Shown here piece after piece: positions 33,725 through 44,404 of a DNA stretch of 64,000 bases. Every line of letters starts with the position of its first letter. The stretch's first letter is position 1. Under the pieces are notes generated by a model that was not told the origin of the DNA, ran no database searches, and saw only the letters and a program-made list of their open reading frames with translations. The position numbers and the translations under genes are program-made. Origin of the DNA: Anas platyrhynchos (taxonomy: Eukaryota; Chordata; Aves; Anseriformes; Anatidae). The DNA is taken from NCBI RefSeq assembly GCF_047663525.1, contig NC_092616.1, forward strand, positions 5,555,501 to 5,619,500. The letters are read 5' to 3'.

Positions 33725-36235
33725 AATAAGATAAAAATCTGGGTAAGGATCAAGGGACAAACGAATAAAGGGGATGTCGTTGTGGGAATCTATTACAGAC
33801 CGCCTGGCCAGGACGATAGCACCGATAACTTATTCTTTACAGAACTAAGAGAGGCCTCGAGATTAACTCCCCTTGTCCTTATGGGGGACTTCAACTTGCC
33901 AGACGTTAACTGGGAGTGCCACACGGCTGACACGAGCAAGTCCAGGAGGTTCATGAAGCACCTAGACGATAACTTCTTGGTGCAGGTGCTAACGGAGCCA
34001 ACTAGGAAAGGTGCCCTCCTAGACCTGTTGCTAGAAAACAGAGAGGGTCTGGTGGGAGATGTGGTGATTGGTGGCCGCCTCGGTCATAGTGACCATGAAG
34101 TGGTTGAGTTCAAAATTTACAGTGACAGAAGGAGAAGTGCCACCAAAACCTCATCCCTAGATATGGGGAAGGCGGACTTCAGGCTGCTCGGGGAACTAGT
34201 CAGCAAGGTCCCCTGGGAAGCTGCTCTTGAAGGCCTTGATGTCCACCAGTGCTGGTCACTCTTTAAGCGATGCCTCCTAGAAGCACAAGATCAGGCAATT
34301 CCTAAATATCGCAAGTCAGGCAGGCGTGGCAGGAGGCCGGCGTGGCTGACCAGGAACATTCTTATGGAGATTAGGCGGAAACAGAGAGTGTTTCGCTGCT
34401 GGAAGGAGGGCCAGGTGACATGGAAAGAATACAGGGATGCTGTTCGTGTCTGTAGGAAGAAAATTCGTGTGGCTAAAGCACACCTAGAGTTGAAGCTGGC
34501 TGTGTCTGTGAGAGAAAATAAAAAGGGTTTTTTTAGATATGTGAATGGAAAAAGGAGAACTAAAGAATACATAGGGCCGCTCCTTGATAGGGAAGGTCTC
34601 CTCACAGACAATGACATAGGCAAAGCAGAGACGCTTAACGCCTTCTTTGCCTCTGTCTTCAATGCCGATGATGGGCTTCGGGACCCAGGGTGCCCCGAGC
34701 TGGAGGACCGGGACGGTGGGGATGACAAACTCCCAACCGACCCTGAACGTGTGCGGGATCTGCTACTCCACCTGGATCCCTACAAGTCCATGGGTCCGGA
34801 TGGGATTCATCCCCGGGTGCTGAAGGAGCTGGCGGACGTCATCGCGGAACCTCTCTCAATTATTTTTCAACGATCCTGGGAGTCTGGAGAGGTCCCGGTA
34901 GACTGGAAGCTGGCAAATGTTGTGCCGATTTTCAAGAAGGGTCAGAAAGAAGACCCTAGCAATTACAGGCCTGTCAGTCTCACGTCAGTGCCTGGTAAAA
35001 TCATGGAGAAGATGGTTCTCGAACGTATTGAGGCGCACCTGGGGGACAAAGCAGTCATTGGTCCCAGCCAGCATGGGTTTGTGAAGGGTAGGTCCTGCCT
35101 AACTAACCTGATTTCCTTTTATGATAAGATCACCCGTATGGTGGACCAAGGGAAACCAGCTGATGTGATTTTTTTGGACTTCAGCAAGGCTTTTGACACG
35201 GTTTCCCATAGGATCCTACTGGACAAAATGTCCAGCATACAGCTAAATAAAAACATCATACGATGGGTGAGCAATTGGCTAACGGGCAGGGCCCAAAGGG
35301 TTATGGTGAATGGGGCTGCGTCAGGCTGGCGGGCGGTCACCAGTGGGGTCCCTCAAGGCTCCATTTTAGGGCCGGTACTTTTCAATATTTTTATAAACGA
35401 TCTGGATGTAGGAATAGAAGGCATTTTGAGCAAGTTTGCTGATGACACCAAACTTGGAGGAGTTGTGGACTCAAATGAGGGTGGAAAGGCCTTGCAGAGG
35501 GATCTGGATAGGTTGGAGAGCTGGGCGATCGCCAACCGCATGAAGTTCAATAAGAGCAAGTGCCGGGTCCTGCACCTGGGACGGGGAAACCCTGGCTGCA
35601 CGTACAGACTGGGCGATGAGACGCTGGAGAGCAGCCTAGAAGAGAGGGATCTGGGGGTCGTGGTAGACAGCAAGTTGAATATGAGCCAGCAGTGTGCCCT
35701 GGCAGCCAGGAGGGCCAACCGTGTCCTGGGGTGCATCAAGCACGGCATCGCTAGTAGGTCGAGGGAGGTGATTGTCCCGCTCTACTCTGCGCTGGTGCGG
35801 CCTCACCTCGAGTACTGTGTGCAGTTCTGGGCACCACAGTATAAAAAGGACATGAAACTGTTGGAGAGTGTCCAGAGGAGGGCTACGAAGATGGTGAAAG
35901 GCCTGGAGGGGAAGACGTACGAGGAACGGCTGAGGGCACTGGGCCTGTTCAGCCTGGAGAAGAGGAGGCTGAGGGGAGACCTCATCGCAGTCTACAACTT
36001 CCTCGTAAGGGGGTGTCGAGAGGCAGGAGACCTTTTCTCCATTAACACCAGCGACAGGACCCGCGGGAATGGAGTTAAGCTGAGGCAGGGGAAGTTTAGG
36101 CTGGACATCAGGAAGGGGTTCTTCACAGAGAGAGTGGTTGCACACTGGAACAGGCTCCCCAGGGAAGTGGTCACTGCACCGAGCCTGACTGAATTTAAGA
36201 AGAGATTGGACTGTGCACTTAGTCACATGGTCTGA
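33725..36235 (+). CDS. CR1 ORF2 fragment: endonuclease end and reverse transcriptase
   Basis: The open frame runs from just after a TGA at 33722 to a TGA at 36233, about 836 codons. It begins [16 protein letters not shown] inside the AP-type endonuclease and keeps YYRPP, the catalytic-domain [10 protein letters not shown] (near 33884) and GHSDHE (near 34082). The reverse transcriptase shows [50 protein letters not shown] and the catalytic FADD at 35435-35446. The conserved C-terminus has [34 protein letters not shown] and [12 protein letters not shown]. There is no ATG at the true start because the N-terminal part was lost at insertion. The enzyme would copy LINE RNA at a nicked target, but this truncated copy has no promoter or complete endonuclease and should not move on its own. 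Confidence 0.92.
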   Translation, partial: NKIKIWVRIKGQTNKGDVVVGIYYRPPGQDDSTDNLFFTELREASRLTPLVLMGDFNLPDVNWECHTADTSKSRRFMKHLDDNFLVQVLTEPTRKGALLDLLLENREGLVGDVVIGGRLGHSDHEVVEFKIYSDRRRSATKTSSLDMGKADFRLLGELVSKVPWEAALEGLDVHQCWSLFKRCLLEAQDQAIPKYRKSGRRGRRPAWLTRNILMEIRRKQRVFRCWKEGQVTWKEYRDAVRVCRKKIRVAKAHLELKLAVSVRENKKGFFRYVNGKRRTKEYIGPLLDREGLLTDNDIGKAETLNAFFASVFNADDGLRDPGCPELEDRDGGDDKLPTDPERVRDLLLHLDPYKSMGPDGIHPRVLKELADVIAEPLSIIFQRSWESGEVPVDWKLANVVPIFKKGQKEDPSNYRPVSLTSVPGKIMEKMVLERIEAHLGDKAVIGPSQHGFVKGRSCLTNLISFYDKITRMVDQGKPADVIFLDFSKAFDTVSHRILLDKMSSIQLNKNIIRWVSNWLTGRAQRVMVNGAASGWRAVTSGVPQGSILGPVLFNIFINDLDVGIEGILSKFADDTKLGGVVDSNEGGKALQRDLDRLESWAIANRMKFNKSKCRVLHLGRGNPGCTYRLGDETLESSLEERDLGVVVDSKLNMSQQCALAARRANRVLGCIKHGIASRSREVIVPLYSALVRPHLEYCVQFWAPQYKKDMKLLESVQRRATKMVKGLEGKTYEERLRALGLFSLEKRRLRGDLIAVYNFLVRGCREAGDLFSINTSDRTRGNGVKLRQGKFRLDIRKGFFTERVVAHWNRLPREVVTAPSLTEFKKRLDCALSHMV

Positions 36236-36330
36236 ACTTGGGTAGACCTGTGCGGTGTCAAGAGTTGGACTTGATGATCCTTAAGGGTCCCTTCCAACTC
36301 AGGATATTCTATGATTCTATGATTCTATGA
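33725..36330 (+). mobile_element. CR1 LINE, 5'-truncated, young
   Basis: 2.6 kb copy ending in a short 3' UTR with the classical tail (TATTCTATGATTCTATGATTC at 36304). The 5' break falls inside the endonuclease domain at about 33725. The long coding frame has no stop or frameshift, unlike every other CR1 in the window, so it inserted recently by comparison. The 3' end adjoins 140 bp of an LTR (36331-36470) whose left part is absent. No target duplication is evident, as is common for CR1. Confidence 0.92.
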
Positions 36331-36470
36331 AAAGAATTTTCATAGTGTCTAGCCAAGCATTATCCAGCTCCTTACTTCAGCAGGGAGCTTTTGCAACTCC
36401 CGCTCCTCAAGCGGAGCTCCTTGTTTTTATAATACAAAAGACAATGAACAAGCATTTATTGTGTATTACA
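36331..36470 (-). mobile_element. Solo LTR remnant at the left edge of unit A
   Basis: Identical in outline to the right-hand 140 bp of the complete LTRs at 46077-46697 and 56344-56964, from AAAGAATTTTCATAGTG to the terminal TGTATTACA, and followed by the same CTTCC. The other 480 bp of the LTR are missing; the CR1 tail stands in their place. Confidence 0.8.
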
Positions 36471-36473
36471 CTT

Positions 36474-36865
36474 CCCAGCTCAAACTGGGACCCCCAGCCC
36501 CTTCCCATTATGAACTGGGACCCTTAACCCCTTCCCAGTATGAATTGGGCCCACCCCAGTACAAAGTGGGACCCCCATACCCTTCCCAGTATGAACTGGG
36601 CCCATTCCACTGCAAACTGGGAACTTTCCCAGTACAAAGCAGGGCTCCCAGCTCCAAGCCAGCTCAAACTGGGATTGTCCCCAGCTCAGACTGGGACCCC
36701 CAGCCCTTTCCCAGTATGAACTGGGCTCCCCAGCCTCATCCCAGTACAAACTGAGACCCTCAGCCCTTTCCCAGTATGAATTGGGCCCGTCCCAGTTGGA
36801 ACTGGGCCCCCCAGCCCCATCCCAGTACAAACTGGGCCCATTCCCAGTACAGACTGGCCGCCTTT
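36474..36865. repeat. Palindromic minisatellite, unit A
   Basis: Degenerate tandem repeat with core CCCAGTNNNNACTGGG, seen as CCCAGTATGAACTGGG or CCCAGTACAAACTGGG, spaced by C-rich linkers. About 17 to 40 bp separate successive cores. Each core is itself a 6-bp-stem inverted repeat. The open frames crossing it on both strands are by-products of the repeat. Confidence 0.9.
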
Positions 36866-36883
36866 CCCTTTGCCCCGCCCCCC

Positions 36884-37002
36884 GTTGCCAGGCAACCGAC
36901 GCCATTTCGTCCTGCCCCGCCGGGCTGCCCGCACTGCGCATGCGCGCGCGCCGGCCTCCCATTGGCTCCCGCCCCGCGGCTTCAAACTGTCCGGCGGGAG
37001 CG
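36884..37002 (+). promoter_or_regulatory. CpG-rich promoter with X-box, unit A
   Basis: Lies directly before the KIF22-like ATG at 37003. Visible sites: a perfect RFX-type X-box palindrome GTTGCCAGGCAAC (36884-36896); an NRF1 palindrome TGCGCATGCGC (36935-36945); an inverted CCAAT box ATTGG (36961-36965); a GC box CCCGCCCC (36968-36975); and TTCAAA (36981-36986), the reverse of the CHR cell-cycle element TTTGAA. A YY1-like GATGGCGGC overlaps the start codon. CCAAT plus CHR is the usual layout of G2/M promoters, fitting a mitotic kinesin. X-boxes usually mark ciliary genes. No TATA box. Confidence 0.7.
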
Positions 37003-38244
37003 ATGGCGGCGGAGGCTGCGGCCGGTGCGGGGGGGGCTTGTGGGGGGGGATCTGAGGGGATCTGTGGGGATTTGGGGGAAAATGGGGGGCTGGGGGGGCT
37101 CAGGGGGGTTTGGAGAAGGGGTGCGAGGCTCTGGGGGGCGTCTGGCGGTGAGGGGAGAGGGGCTGTGAGGGGCAAAAGGGGCTGTGAGGGGCATTTTGTG
37201 AGGGAACAGGCTGTGAGGGGACGTTTTGTGAGGAGATGAGGGGTTAAAGGACGCTTCGTGAGGGGAGAGGGGGCTGTGAGGGGATATTTTGTGAGGGGAT
37301 GAGGGGCTGTGAGGGGGCATTTTGTGAGGGGATGAGGGGTTAAGGGACACTTCATGAGGGGACAGGGACTGTGAGGGGGTATTTTGTGAGGGAACACAGA
37401 GCTGTGAGCGGAAAAGGGGCTGTGAGGGGACAAATCCTGAGGCACTGGTGTGTGAGGGAACATTTTGTGAGGGGCTGCGAGGGGGACAAGGGGCTGAGGG
37501 GACGGGGCTGCGAGGGGGCATTTTGGGGGTGTCAAGGGGCTGCGAGGGGACAAATCCTTAGGGAAGCAGTCAGGGAAGGGACATTTTTTGAGGGGACGGG
37601 GGGGCTTTGAGGGGACACTTTTCTAGGTGACAGGGGGCTGCGAGGACCCGGCGTCCACCCAGCCCCCCCTCAACGGCTGCCAATGCCCCCCCAGCACCCC
37701 CCCGGCGGGTTCAGGTCTGCGTCCGCCTGCGCCCCGGCCCCCCCGGTGAGGATCCCTGCCTGCTGCCCCTCGACTGCCACACCCTGCAGCTGCGTGAGGA
37801 CCCCCCCCACGCCCCCTCCTGCTACCGGTGAGCCTCGGGAGGGGGATGGCGGGCAGCACCCATGGGTGCTCCCCCCCTCCCTCACATTTTAACCCCTTTT
37901 TCCCCTCAGCTTCGATGCTGTTTACGCCGCCGCCAGCTCCACCGCCGCCGTCTACGAGGGCTCCGTCCGCCCGCTGCTGGCCCAGTTCCTGGCCGGCCGC
38001 GACGTCACCATTCTCGCCTACGGGCCCAGCGGCTCCGGTGAGCCTCGACGCCCCCTCCCCATGCCGCGGCGACCCCCCAAAAGGCTGACACGGTACCTCC
38101 GTGCCCCCCCCAGGGAAGACTCACACCATGCTGGGCGGTGAAGGGGAGCCCGGCTTGGTGCAGCGCGCCCTCGAGGAGCTTCTGCAGGCCGTGGGGGCCG
38201 GCCGCCGCCTCAGCGTGGCCTGCATGGAGGTGTACTGCGAGGAG
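37003..38244 (+). pseudogene. KIF22: KIF22-like kinesin, first four exons only (unit A)
   Basis: Exons by splice site and phase: 37003-37024 (MAAEAA), 37695-37827, 37910-38037 and 38114-38244. Together they encode about 138 residues of a kinesin motor. Exon 2 has the first strand VQVCVRLRPGPPG; exon 3 has FDAVYAAASSTAAVYEGSVR and ends in the nucleotide-binding P-loop; exon 4 completes it as GPSGSGKTHTMLGGEGEPG. The GSVRPLL and ILAYGPSGSGKTHTML stretches fit kinesin-10 (KIF22/Kid), the chromokinesin that pushes chromosome arms during mitosis. Switch I, switch II, the microtubule-binding face and the C-terminus are absent: at about 38566 the sequence changes to the CCDC81-like promoter. It cannot make a working motor, although its promoter and splice sites look intact. 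The exon 1 donor (CCG/GTGCGG) is weak and least certain. Confidence 0.65.
37130..37625 (+). repeat. G-rich tandem repeat in KIF22-like intron 1, unit A
   Basis: Degenerate tandem repeat built of GAGGGGCTGTGAGGGG and CATTTTGTGAGGGGATG phrases. The plus strand has many runs of four or more G at short spacing and so could form G-quadruplexes. It is present with little change in unit B, and rearranged in unit C. Confidence 0.8.
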
Positions 38245-38369
38245 GTGGGCTTGTGCCCCGTTCCCCCCCCTCAAATCGCCCCCCTTTTGGTCCACCTCCC
38301 CTCCCCACGTGCCGGTGTCCCCCCATTTCTCGACCTGTGCCATCCCCAGTCTCCAGATCTGCATTCCCC

Positions 38370-38560
38370 TATAGGCAGATGCCCCCCAGACCCCACTATA
38401 GCCCCCAAAAAAGCATAATCCCCCCCCCAAAAACATATTCCCCCCCCAAATCCCCATATTCCCCCATATGACCACCCCAAAATCCCCATTTTGCCCCCAT
38501 ATGCCCCCAAAATCCCCATATTCCCCCATATCCCCCCCGAAATCTCCATTTTGTCCCCAG
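38370..38560 (+). repeat. C-rich tandem repeat after KIF22-like exon 4, unit A
   Basis: About 20-bp units of the form CCCCCATATGCCCCCAAAAT and CCCCATTTTGCCC. It lies in what would be KIF22-like intron 4, ends at the junction with the CCDC81-like promoter, and is about 31 bp longer in unit B. Confidence 0.75.
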
Positions 38561-38566
38561 GTGCAG

Positions 38567-38769
38567 CCTGGTCCCTGCTGGGCACTGCTTGGGTGCTCCC
38601 CAGCGCTGTCCTTCTGTGGCCAGGAGTGGGGTCAGCAGGCAGCAAGCTTGCACTGGGCGACCCTCGCTGACGGGCGGAGGGAGGAGCAGGGGCACCTTGC
38701 AGAGGAGCTGTGGTTGAGGAGCCAGGGCGCGCATCCCTTGTCCTGAGCTGAGGGCCAGCAGCAAGCGAG
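38567..38769 (+). promoter_or_regulatory. Probable CCDC81-like promoter and 5' UTR, unit A
   Basis: Shared with the sequences just upstream of the exon 1 copies at 8030 and 24859 and with 48826-49028 in unit B. The common start at about 38567, where the KIF22-like intron ends, marks the breakpoint that joined the two genes. Confidence 0.55.
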
Positions 38770-41700
38770 ATGGAGGGCTGCTGGAGGGTGACCATCGCCT
38801 CTGATATGGTTTCCCAGTTCCCAGTGCTCCTGAATCTCTCCCCCAAAGGTAAGGGTGTCAGGAGCCCCTTCGCAAGGGGTGGCCCAGGGGCTGCCAGCTG
38901 TCCTAAGCTGCAAGTCCTGGGCTGGGGGGTGGTGGCGGTGCTGGACAGAGCTGGTGGCTGCTGCAAGAGCCCTGCCTGAGGGTCCCGCTGGGCTCAGGGG
39001 ACAATGTGGCAGCCAGGACTCCTGGCTCCTGATGCTAGGGCTGTCCTCAGCCCCAGGGCTCCTCTGGGCATGGCTCAGCCTCCTCGTGATGGGGACAATC
39101 CAGGGCCAGGTTTCCCTGGGAGCTGCTGCCTCTTTGGGATCTGGCTCTGGGAGGAAAGACCTCTGGTGTCCCAGAGACTGGTGTGGCCTGCAGCTCCACA
39201 GGCCTCTCAGGAATGTCCCAGGAATGCCCGCATGGTGTTTTTCAGGGGGGCTCGCGTATGCCTGCATGTGTCCTCGCCTGGGTGAGGTGCTTGCCAAGAG
39301 GTGGTGAGCTGGCTGGCCTGGAGCCTGACCTGGCTTTTCCTTGCTTCCCAGAGACTGAGGCTATCTGGGATGCTGTATCCGAGCAAATTCTGGAAGCGCT
39401 GAAGCGGGATAAGGTGGGCTGGTGTCCTGGGCCCTGCAGAGCAATCCCTACCCGAGCACTGAGACCGCCCAGGGTGCCCGGAGCAGCTTGCTGGCCAGCT
39501 GGGAGAGAAACCAAGGCCAGATCTGCTCTGCTTCTCAGGGGTTTGGCACACCCTAGGGCTTCACTCTTCCCTGCGGCCTGAGTGGAGAGGGCGAGCAGAG
39601 AGATGGGGGAATATCCTGGGTCCGTGCCTAGGATAATCAGTCCCAGGCCTCAGCCGTGTGCTGGAAACCTCTGGGCTCTTCCCTAGCCAAGGGATGGTGG
39701 CAAATCCTGGGAGGGGGGTGATGAAAGAAACGGAGGATGCGGCTCTTCTCCAAAGCTTTCCAAAGTGCCCCACCTTGCCCCATTGTCCCTCAGGAGCGGG
39801 CAGGGCACACAGCAGTGTCCCCCTGCTCTGAGAGTCATCCCTTTTCCCGTCTCTCAAGAACTCCCTCCTCAGCCTTTCTGTCTTCTCTGTGTGCAGGCTG
39901 TTCAGGTTGCGGGACTCGGGACCTTTGCTGTTCTCCAAGAGCAATTCCACGTCAAGCAAAAGCGGCTCTTGATTCGCAAACCCTTCTTCCAGCTGGACGT
40001 TGATGAGGGGTGGCTGGAGGACATGTACTGTCCCCCTGAGATCCTCCCTGGTGAGAAGGCAGCAGCCCCCCTCTTCCTGCCCCATGTCCGGAAGGATTTG
40101 TTCTCCCTGCTCTTTGGAAAGGCCTGGGAGAGGCAGAGGATTGTCTCCAACGGTCAGGGTGGAGCTTGAGTTCCCCCAGAAGACCCCGTGGCCCCGGAGC
40201 TGTTTCTCTTAGCGACCCTTCCTCTAGGCCCTTGTTTGGAATGCTGCAAGCAACTTGGGCTTGCTGTGGCGCTGAGGATGTTGCTTCTCCTTGGAGATGA
40301 CGTCGAGGTCGAGCCGCTGAACTACCTGCAGCTAGCGCGAGCCACCTCCTTCCCACTGTACGTGGAGCAGGAGTGTGTGCAAGAGACCATCATCTTGTAC
40401 TGTTGCCTCCTGAAGAACAAGGAGCACGTCCCCTTTGCCTTCAGGGACGTCGGTGTTTTGACGTGCGAGGATGATTTCCTGTGCATGAAGTTTTATCCGG
40501 ACTGTGTTAAACGTCTGGAGAGCGCTGAGGACCTCATTGCAATGCTCCACAGTGTAAGCTGGTGATGTTTTGAGGGCTACTTCAATTTCTTTGGGAATCC
40601 TGTGGAAGGGTGATCAATGCGACCGCTGTTGGCCAGCCTGGACACGGCAGGCCAGTCAGATGCCTTTCCCCACGCCTGCCCCATTAGCTGCTTTCTCCAT
40701 TAGCTCTTCTGAGCGTCTGGATGCTGGCCGCTGCAAAAGGCCTGGCAGCGTTACTGTACAGCCTCAATATTCTGCCATGCTCCTCCAGAGCAGAGCAAAG
40801 GTGGATGGAAGAGGCTTTGGAGGAGGGTTTTGGAGAGAAGGCTTTCTTTTGGCTTGGGAGACAGGTTTGCTTCCTGTCAATGAGAGCCCTGAGAAAAGTG
40901 CCTCAGAAACCCTCCAGCAGGTCTGTGTCTCTTTGCAGAGAATGTGGCCGGCACACCCGACTGCCTTGAGTGGAGAGACCACCGCTCGTGCGATCCAGAT
41001 GTTCCCAAGGTGAGTGCATTTCCTCCGCAGCCCTTGGCTTCCCACCTCCTCCTTTGGAACGTGCGCGGTCGGGTCTCCACGCTCAGCATCCAGTCGGGGC
41101 TAAATCCTGAAGAGACTGGGTCCTGGTTAACTCATGCTGACTTTCGGCTACGAGTGTCTTCACCTGGCGAGGAGGGGCACTGCGGTTGTGCTTCTTGTGC
41201 CCGTGCTGCCGCGATTCCCCTCAGAGAGAACTGCCTGCATGTGGAGGGGAATTTAGGCTACCTTTTCTGGTGTTGCGGGAAGCTTGACAACAAACCCCAT
41301 GCGTGAACGTGACGGAAGAGGGATGCCATGTCCCGTGCAACACCAGGAGGATTACTGCCAGCAAGCTGCAACGGGTAGGAGGCCAGCCTTCTTCAAGCCC
41401 GTGTCATTTCTTTGCCGGGTTTCATCTGACTGTGAGGACAAGGCCAGAGGCCAAAGTGTGGTTCGCCTCGCAGCAGCAAGCTGCAGGAGAGTGCAGGATG
41501 AGAGGAGGTAAGGGTCCGTGCTGTCTGGGGGTGGTCCCTGCCCCATGCTGGCTGACTGCAACCAGCTTAAAAGGCAGTGCCCATGCGGCTGCTCTGAAGA
41601 GCTTCCTCCTTTCCTAGTTTCATTGTGCCATCCTGGCAAGCTGCTGCAGAGGCGGAAGCTTTCCCTCCCCACGGTGAGAAGCTGGGAGCCAGGCACGAGG

Positions 41701-44393
41701 CAGCAAGATCTGGAGAAGAAGCCTTCCACCAGGTGAGACCCTTGGGGGAAAGGAGGAAGGAGCCACTTGCAGCCACACAGGAGAGATGTCCCCTTTGGAC
41801 CCACCAGGCGCAGGGACTCAGAAAGGCTCCTGACACCCGTCCCGGAGGAGGCCGCTCTCTCCACGCATGGCAAGCGTGCAGCACGTTTGCCTGAGACTGG
41901 CACGCCAGCTTCATTTTCCACCAGGGCCCTGATCCTTGGGGGAGCTGGATGCAGAGCCTTGTTGCAGAAGCTCTTGTCCCTTCAGGAGCCCCCCCACATT
42001 GCAAGAGTCCATCTCTTTGTCTGTGGGAGCAAACGTCCCCTGCGGTTTCTTCCAGCTGCCCCGCAGCTTCTTCCAGCCTAAGGAGCTGTGATACCAGATG
42101 GAAACGTTTCTTTCCAAACGATATCCCAGACTTTGTGGCAGGCACAAGAGAGTGCCGAGGGAGGGAGGTGGCATGCCTGCCCTCCTTGCCTGATGGCGTT
42201 CTCCGATGTTGCTGGCTCCCCAGCGATAATCTGCTTTCCACCCATAAGCCCGGCTGGGCCGTATTGGTGTCTCTAGGATCCTGTCCTTGCACAAGACACT
42301 GCTCCTCTCCTTCTGCCACCACAGAGGGCCTGGATACGGGCATCGCGAGCCTTCCTGAAGGCAGCTGGTGCCACTGCTTCGCGGTTGGCTCTCTCCGTGT
42401 CTGCTGAAGCGAACACGGCCAGTCCAACACCCATTCGCTGCGGAACTGCCGTCTGCTGCAGAGGCTGACGCAGCTTGCGAGCGCGGACTGGAGACCGAAT
42501 TCCCCTGGGCTCATGCAGCCTCCCGGTGTCTGTTTGCAGTGTGCTCCCCCCGTGTCCAGGCAGCTCCCCCAGGACAAAGAAGACAGACAGGCAGGAAGCA
42601 GCTCCTCAAGCCAAGTCCACCAGCACTGCGCTCCCTACTCCCGAAGCCTCTCGGAGATTGGTGCAGGTACCTGCTCTGCCTTGCTGCAATGACCACGCGG
42701 TTTGGGACTGTACTAAAGCCTCTTTGTGTGGAGCGATCCCAAGCCGGACCCTTGGGATGCGTTCATTTTCACACTTGTTACCTCCTTCTTCTCTTCCTCG
42801 GGAGATGGAAGGTGGTGTCCCGCACACCTTCCCTGCCTCTTGCTGCCTCCCGTGTTGCCATGAGCCGCTTCATTTGGACCAGGGGCAATGGAAAAGGAAT
42901 GAGGGCTTTCTGGGTCTTTGATGGCAGAGGTCTTTGGTCCAACAGCTGAGACCAATCCTGTCTGCCGTTGTGTTTTTTGTTTGTTTTCCTCCAGGAGGTC
43001 TGGAACCTGTCCTCGCAGTGGGACCAAACAAAGAGCTCATGGCCCTTGTACCAAAAGCGAATACAGCAAGCCCGGGCAGAAATGGCTGCTTGGGGAGCCT
43101 GGTCTCAGGGGGAGGACCGAGAGACACCTCAGGTACTGGCCGTGACCAACACCGCTGAGAAGAGCAGCGATCCTCCCCGCCAGGGCTCCGAGGGGGGCAG
43201 GTCCCAGGGTGGTGGGAGCAGGACGGGCACCAGGGCGCAGGGCAGGGCTTTGCCTGCTCCTCCCTGTGAGGGAGAGGCTGTCAGCAGAAAGCGAGGGATC
43301 AAAGCAGCAGCCAGACGTGGGCCGGCAGTGCCGAGTCGCCTGCTTCCCAGGTCCTGCTGCAGGGTCCTTTCAAGGGGTCCTCTGGGAAACAGCAGCCGTG
43401 TGTCCAGTCCTGTCTGATGAGAGCGTCTTCTCCTTGCATCAGGTCACCAGGCAACATGATTGGATTCCCCATCCCCCAGCCCAGCCCAGGAGCAAGGAGG
43501 TCGTGAGGAGGTGGAGGAAGGTTCAGATCCCTGCCGCAGAAGAGGAGTGGAGAGCGGCAGCCAAGCTGGAGAGCCTCCAGCCTGAGTAAGTGTGTGCCGG
43601 CTGCGTTCACGTGCTGGGGCACTCGAGTAGCTGCTGAGCGATGTCAGGAGATGTCCAGCAGCCCGGTCCCTGAGTCCTGGGCTTGCCTATGACACCCTTG
43701 GCTTTCTCCTAAAGCGGGCATGACCTTGGTTACCGCCAAGGCCTAAAACTCATCACAGGGCGGAAGGGTGGGTGCACGTGGCACCGCGTGGGTGCAGGGT
43801 CTGGATGAGGGGAGAGGCAGAAGGGGTGTCTGGCAGAGGCTGAGGGATCCCTTTGTCCTGGTGTTGCAGCCACCTTTCCCCACGAGCACTGCAAGTTTTG
43901 AAAAGGTCGGAGCCGCATCGCAGTCAACAAAGGGTGTTCAGAAGTGCTGCGGAGGAAAAGCGGCTGCGGCAAGAGCAGCAGCGGCTCCCCTGGTAAGTAT
44001 CTCCAGAAAGGGATGGTGCTTCCCGCTGCTGCAAGGCCCGTCCTTCCCGTGGGGGCAGCACTGGGACAGAGAGGGCATTCCGGGGCCCTCCGCTCCCCCT
44101 GCCTCAGCCCCAGGCTGATGAGCTTGGGCACTAGGCATCTGTCGCAGCTGACGGCAACCTTGAAGCTTCATGGGAAGCAGACCCCTACGTGCACGGCCCG
44201 AGCTAAGCCTGCAGTACTTCTCTGCGTTCAGCCTGTACACAACCTGATCATCCTCTTTTCTTTCTGACTCCCTAGCGCTAGATGCTGGTACCGCAACGGA
44301 GGGGAAGGTGCTGGGAATGCTGAAGGCAGCAGCGGAGCTCTGAGCAAAGGGGCTGGGAAGCTCTCCCGCTTTCCACCCCTGAATGGAAAATAA
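38770..44393 (+). CDS. CCDC81: CCDC81-like protein gene, unit A
   Basis: Multi-exon gene in the same orientation as the kinesin fragment. Exons joined by splice sites with matching phase: 38770-38848, 39352-39413, 39897-40050, 40297-40553, 40939-41009, 41347-41507, 41618-41732, one starting at 41818 (end unresolved), then 42540-42666, 42995-43132, 43443-43585, 43870-43992 and 44276-44393. Residues about 23-115 form the first HU-like domain (LSPKETEAIWDAVSEQILEA, then AVQVAGLGTFAVLQEQFHVK). Exon 4 holds the second (QECVQETIILYCCLLKNKEH, then VPFAFRDVGVLTCEDDFLCM). These are the paired domains of CCDC81, a centrosome-associated protein family enlarged in birds. The late exons give a charged coiled-coil-like stretch (AAEEKRLRQEQQRLP). 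The exon 4 acceptor is TTGGAG rather than TTGCAG. The frame ends at TAA 44391-44393. Exons 8 and 9 need transcript evidence; function in birds is unknown to me. Confidence 0.75.
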
Positions 44394-44394
44394 A
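44389..44394 (+). other. Poly(A) signal of CCDC81-like gene, unit A
   Basis: AATAAA, overlapping the predicted TAA stop (44391-44393). A TGTGTCG region about 20 bp further on could serve as the downstream element. Confidence 0.65.
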
Positions 44395-44404
44395 GAGCAC
44401 AGCC

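Noticed and set aside
36480-37553. A 357-codon minus-strand frame over the KIF22-like promoter and intron 1, with copies in units B and C
   Set aside because: Made of the minisatellite and the G-rich tandem repeat read backwards (serine/proline-rich); it breaks differently in unit C and has no family features.
37003-38244. A complete functional kinesin gene
   Set aside because: Only the first four exons are present; the sequence changes to the CCDC81-like promoter, and no switch I, switch II or neck exon was found in any unit.
41567-42577. A 336-codon minus-strand frame inside the CCDC81-like gene
   Set aside because: It runs antisense across several coding exons and introns; the plus-strand exons have splice sites and matching phase and explain the sequence better.
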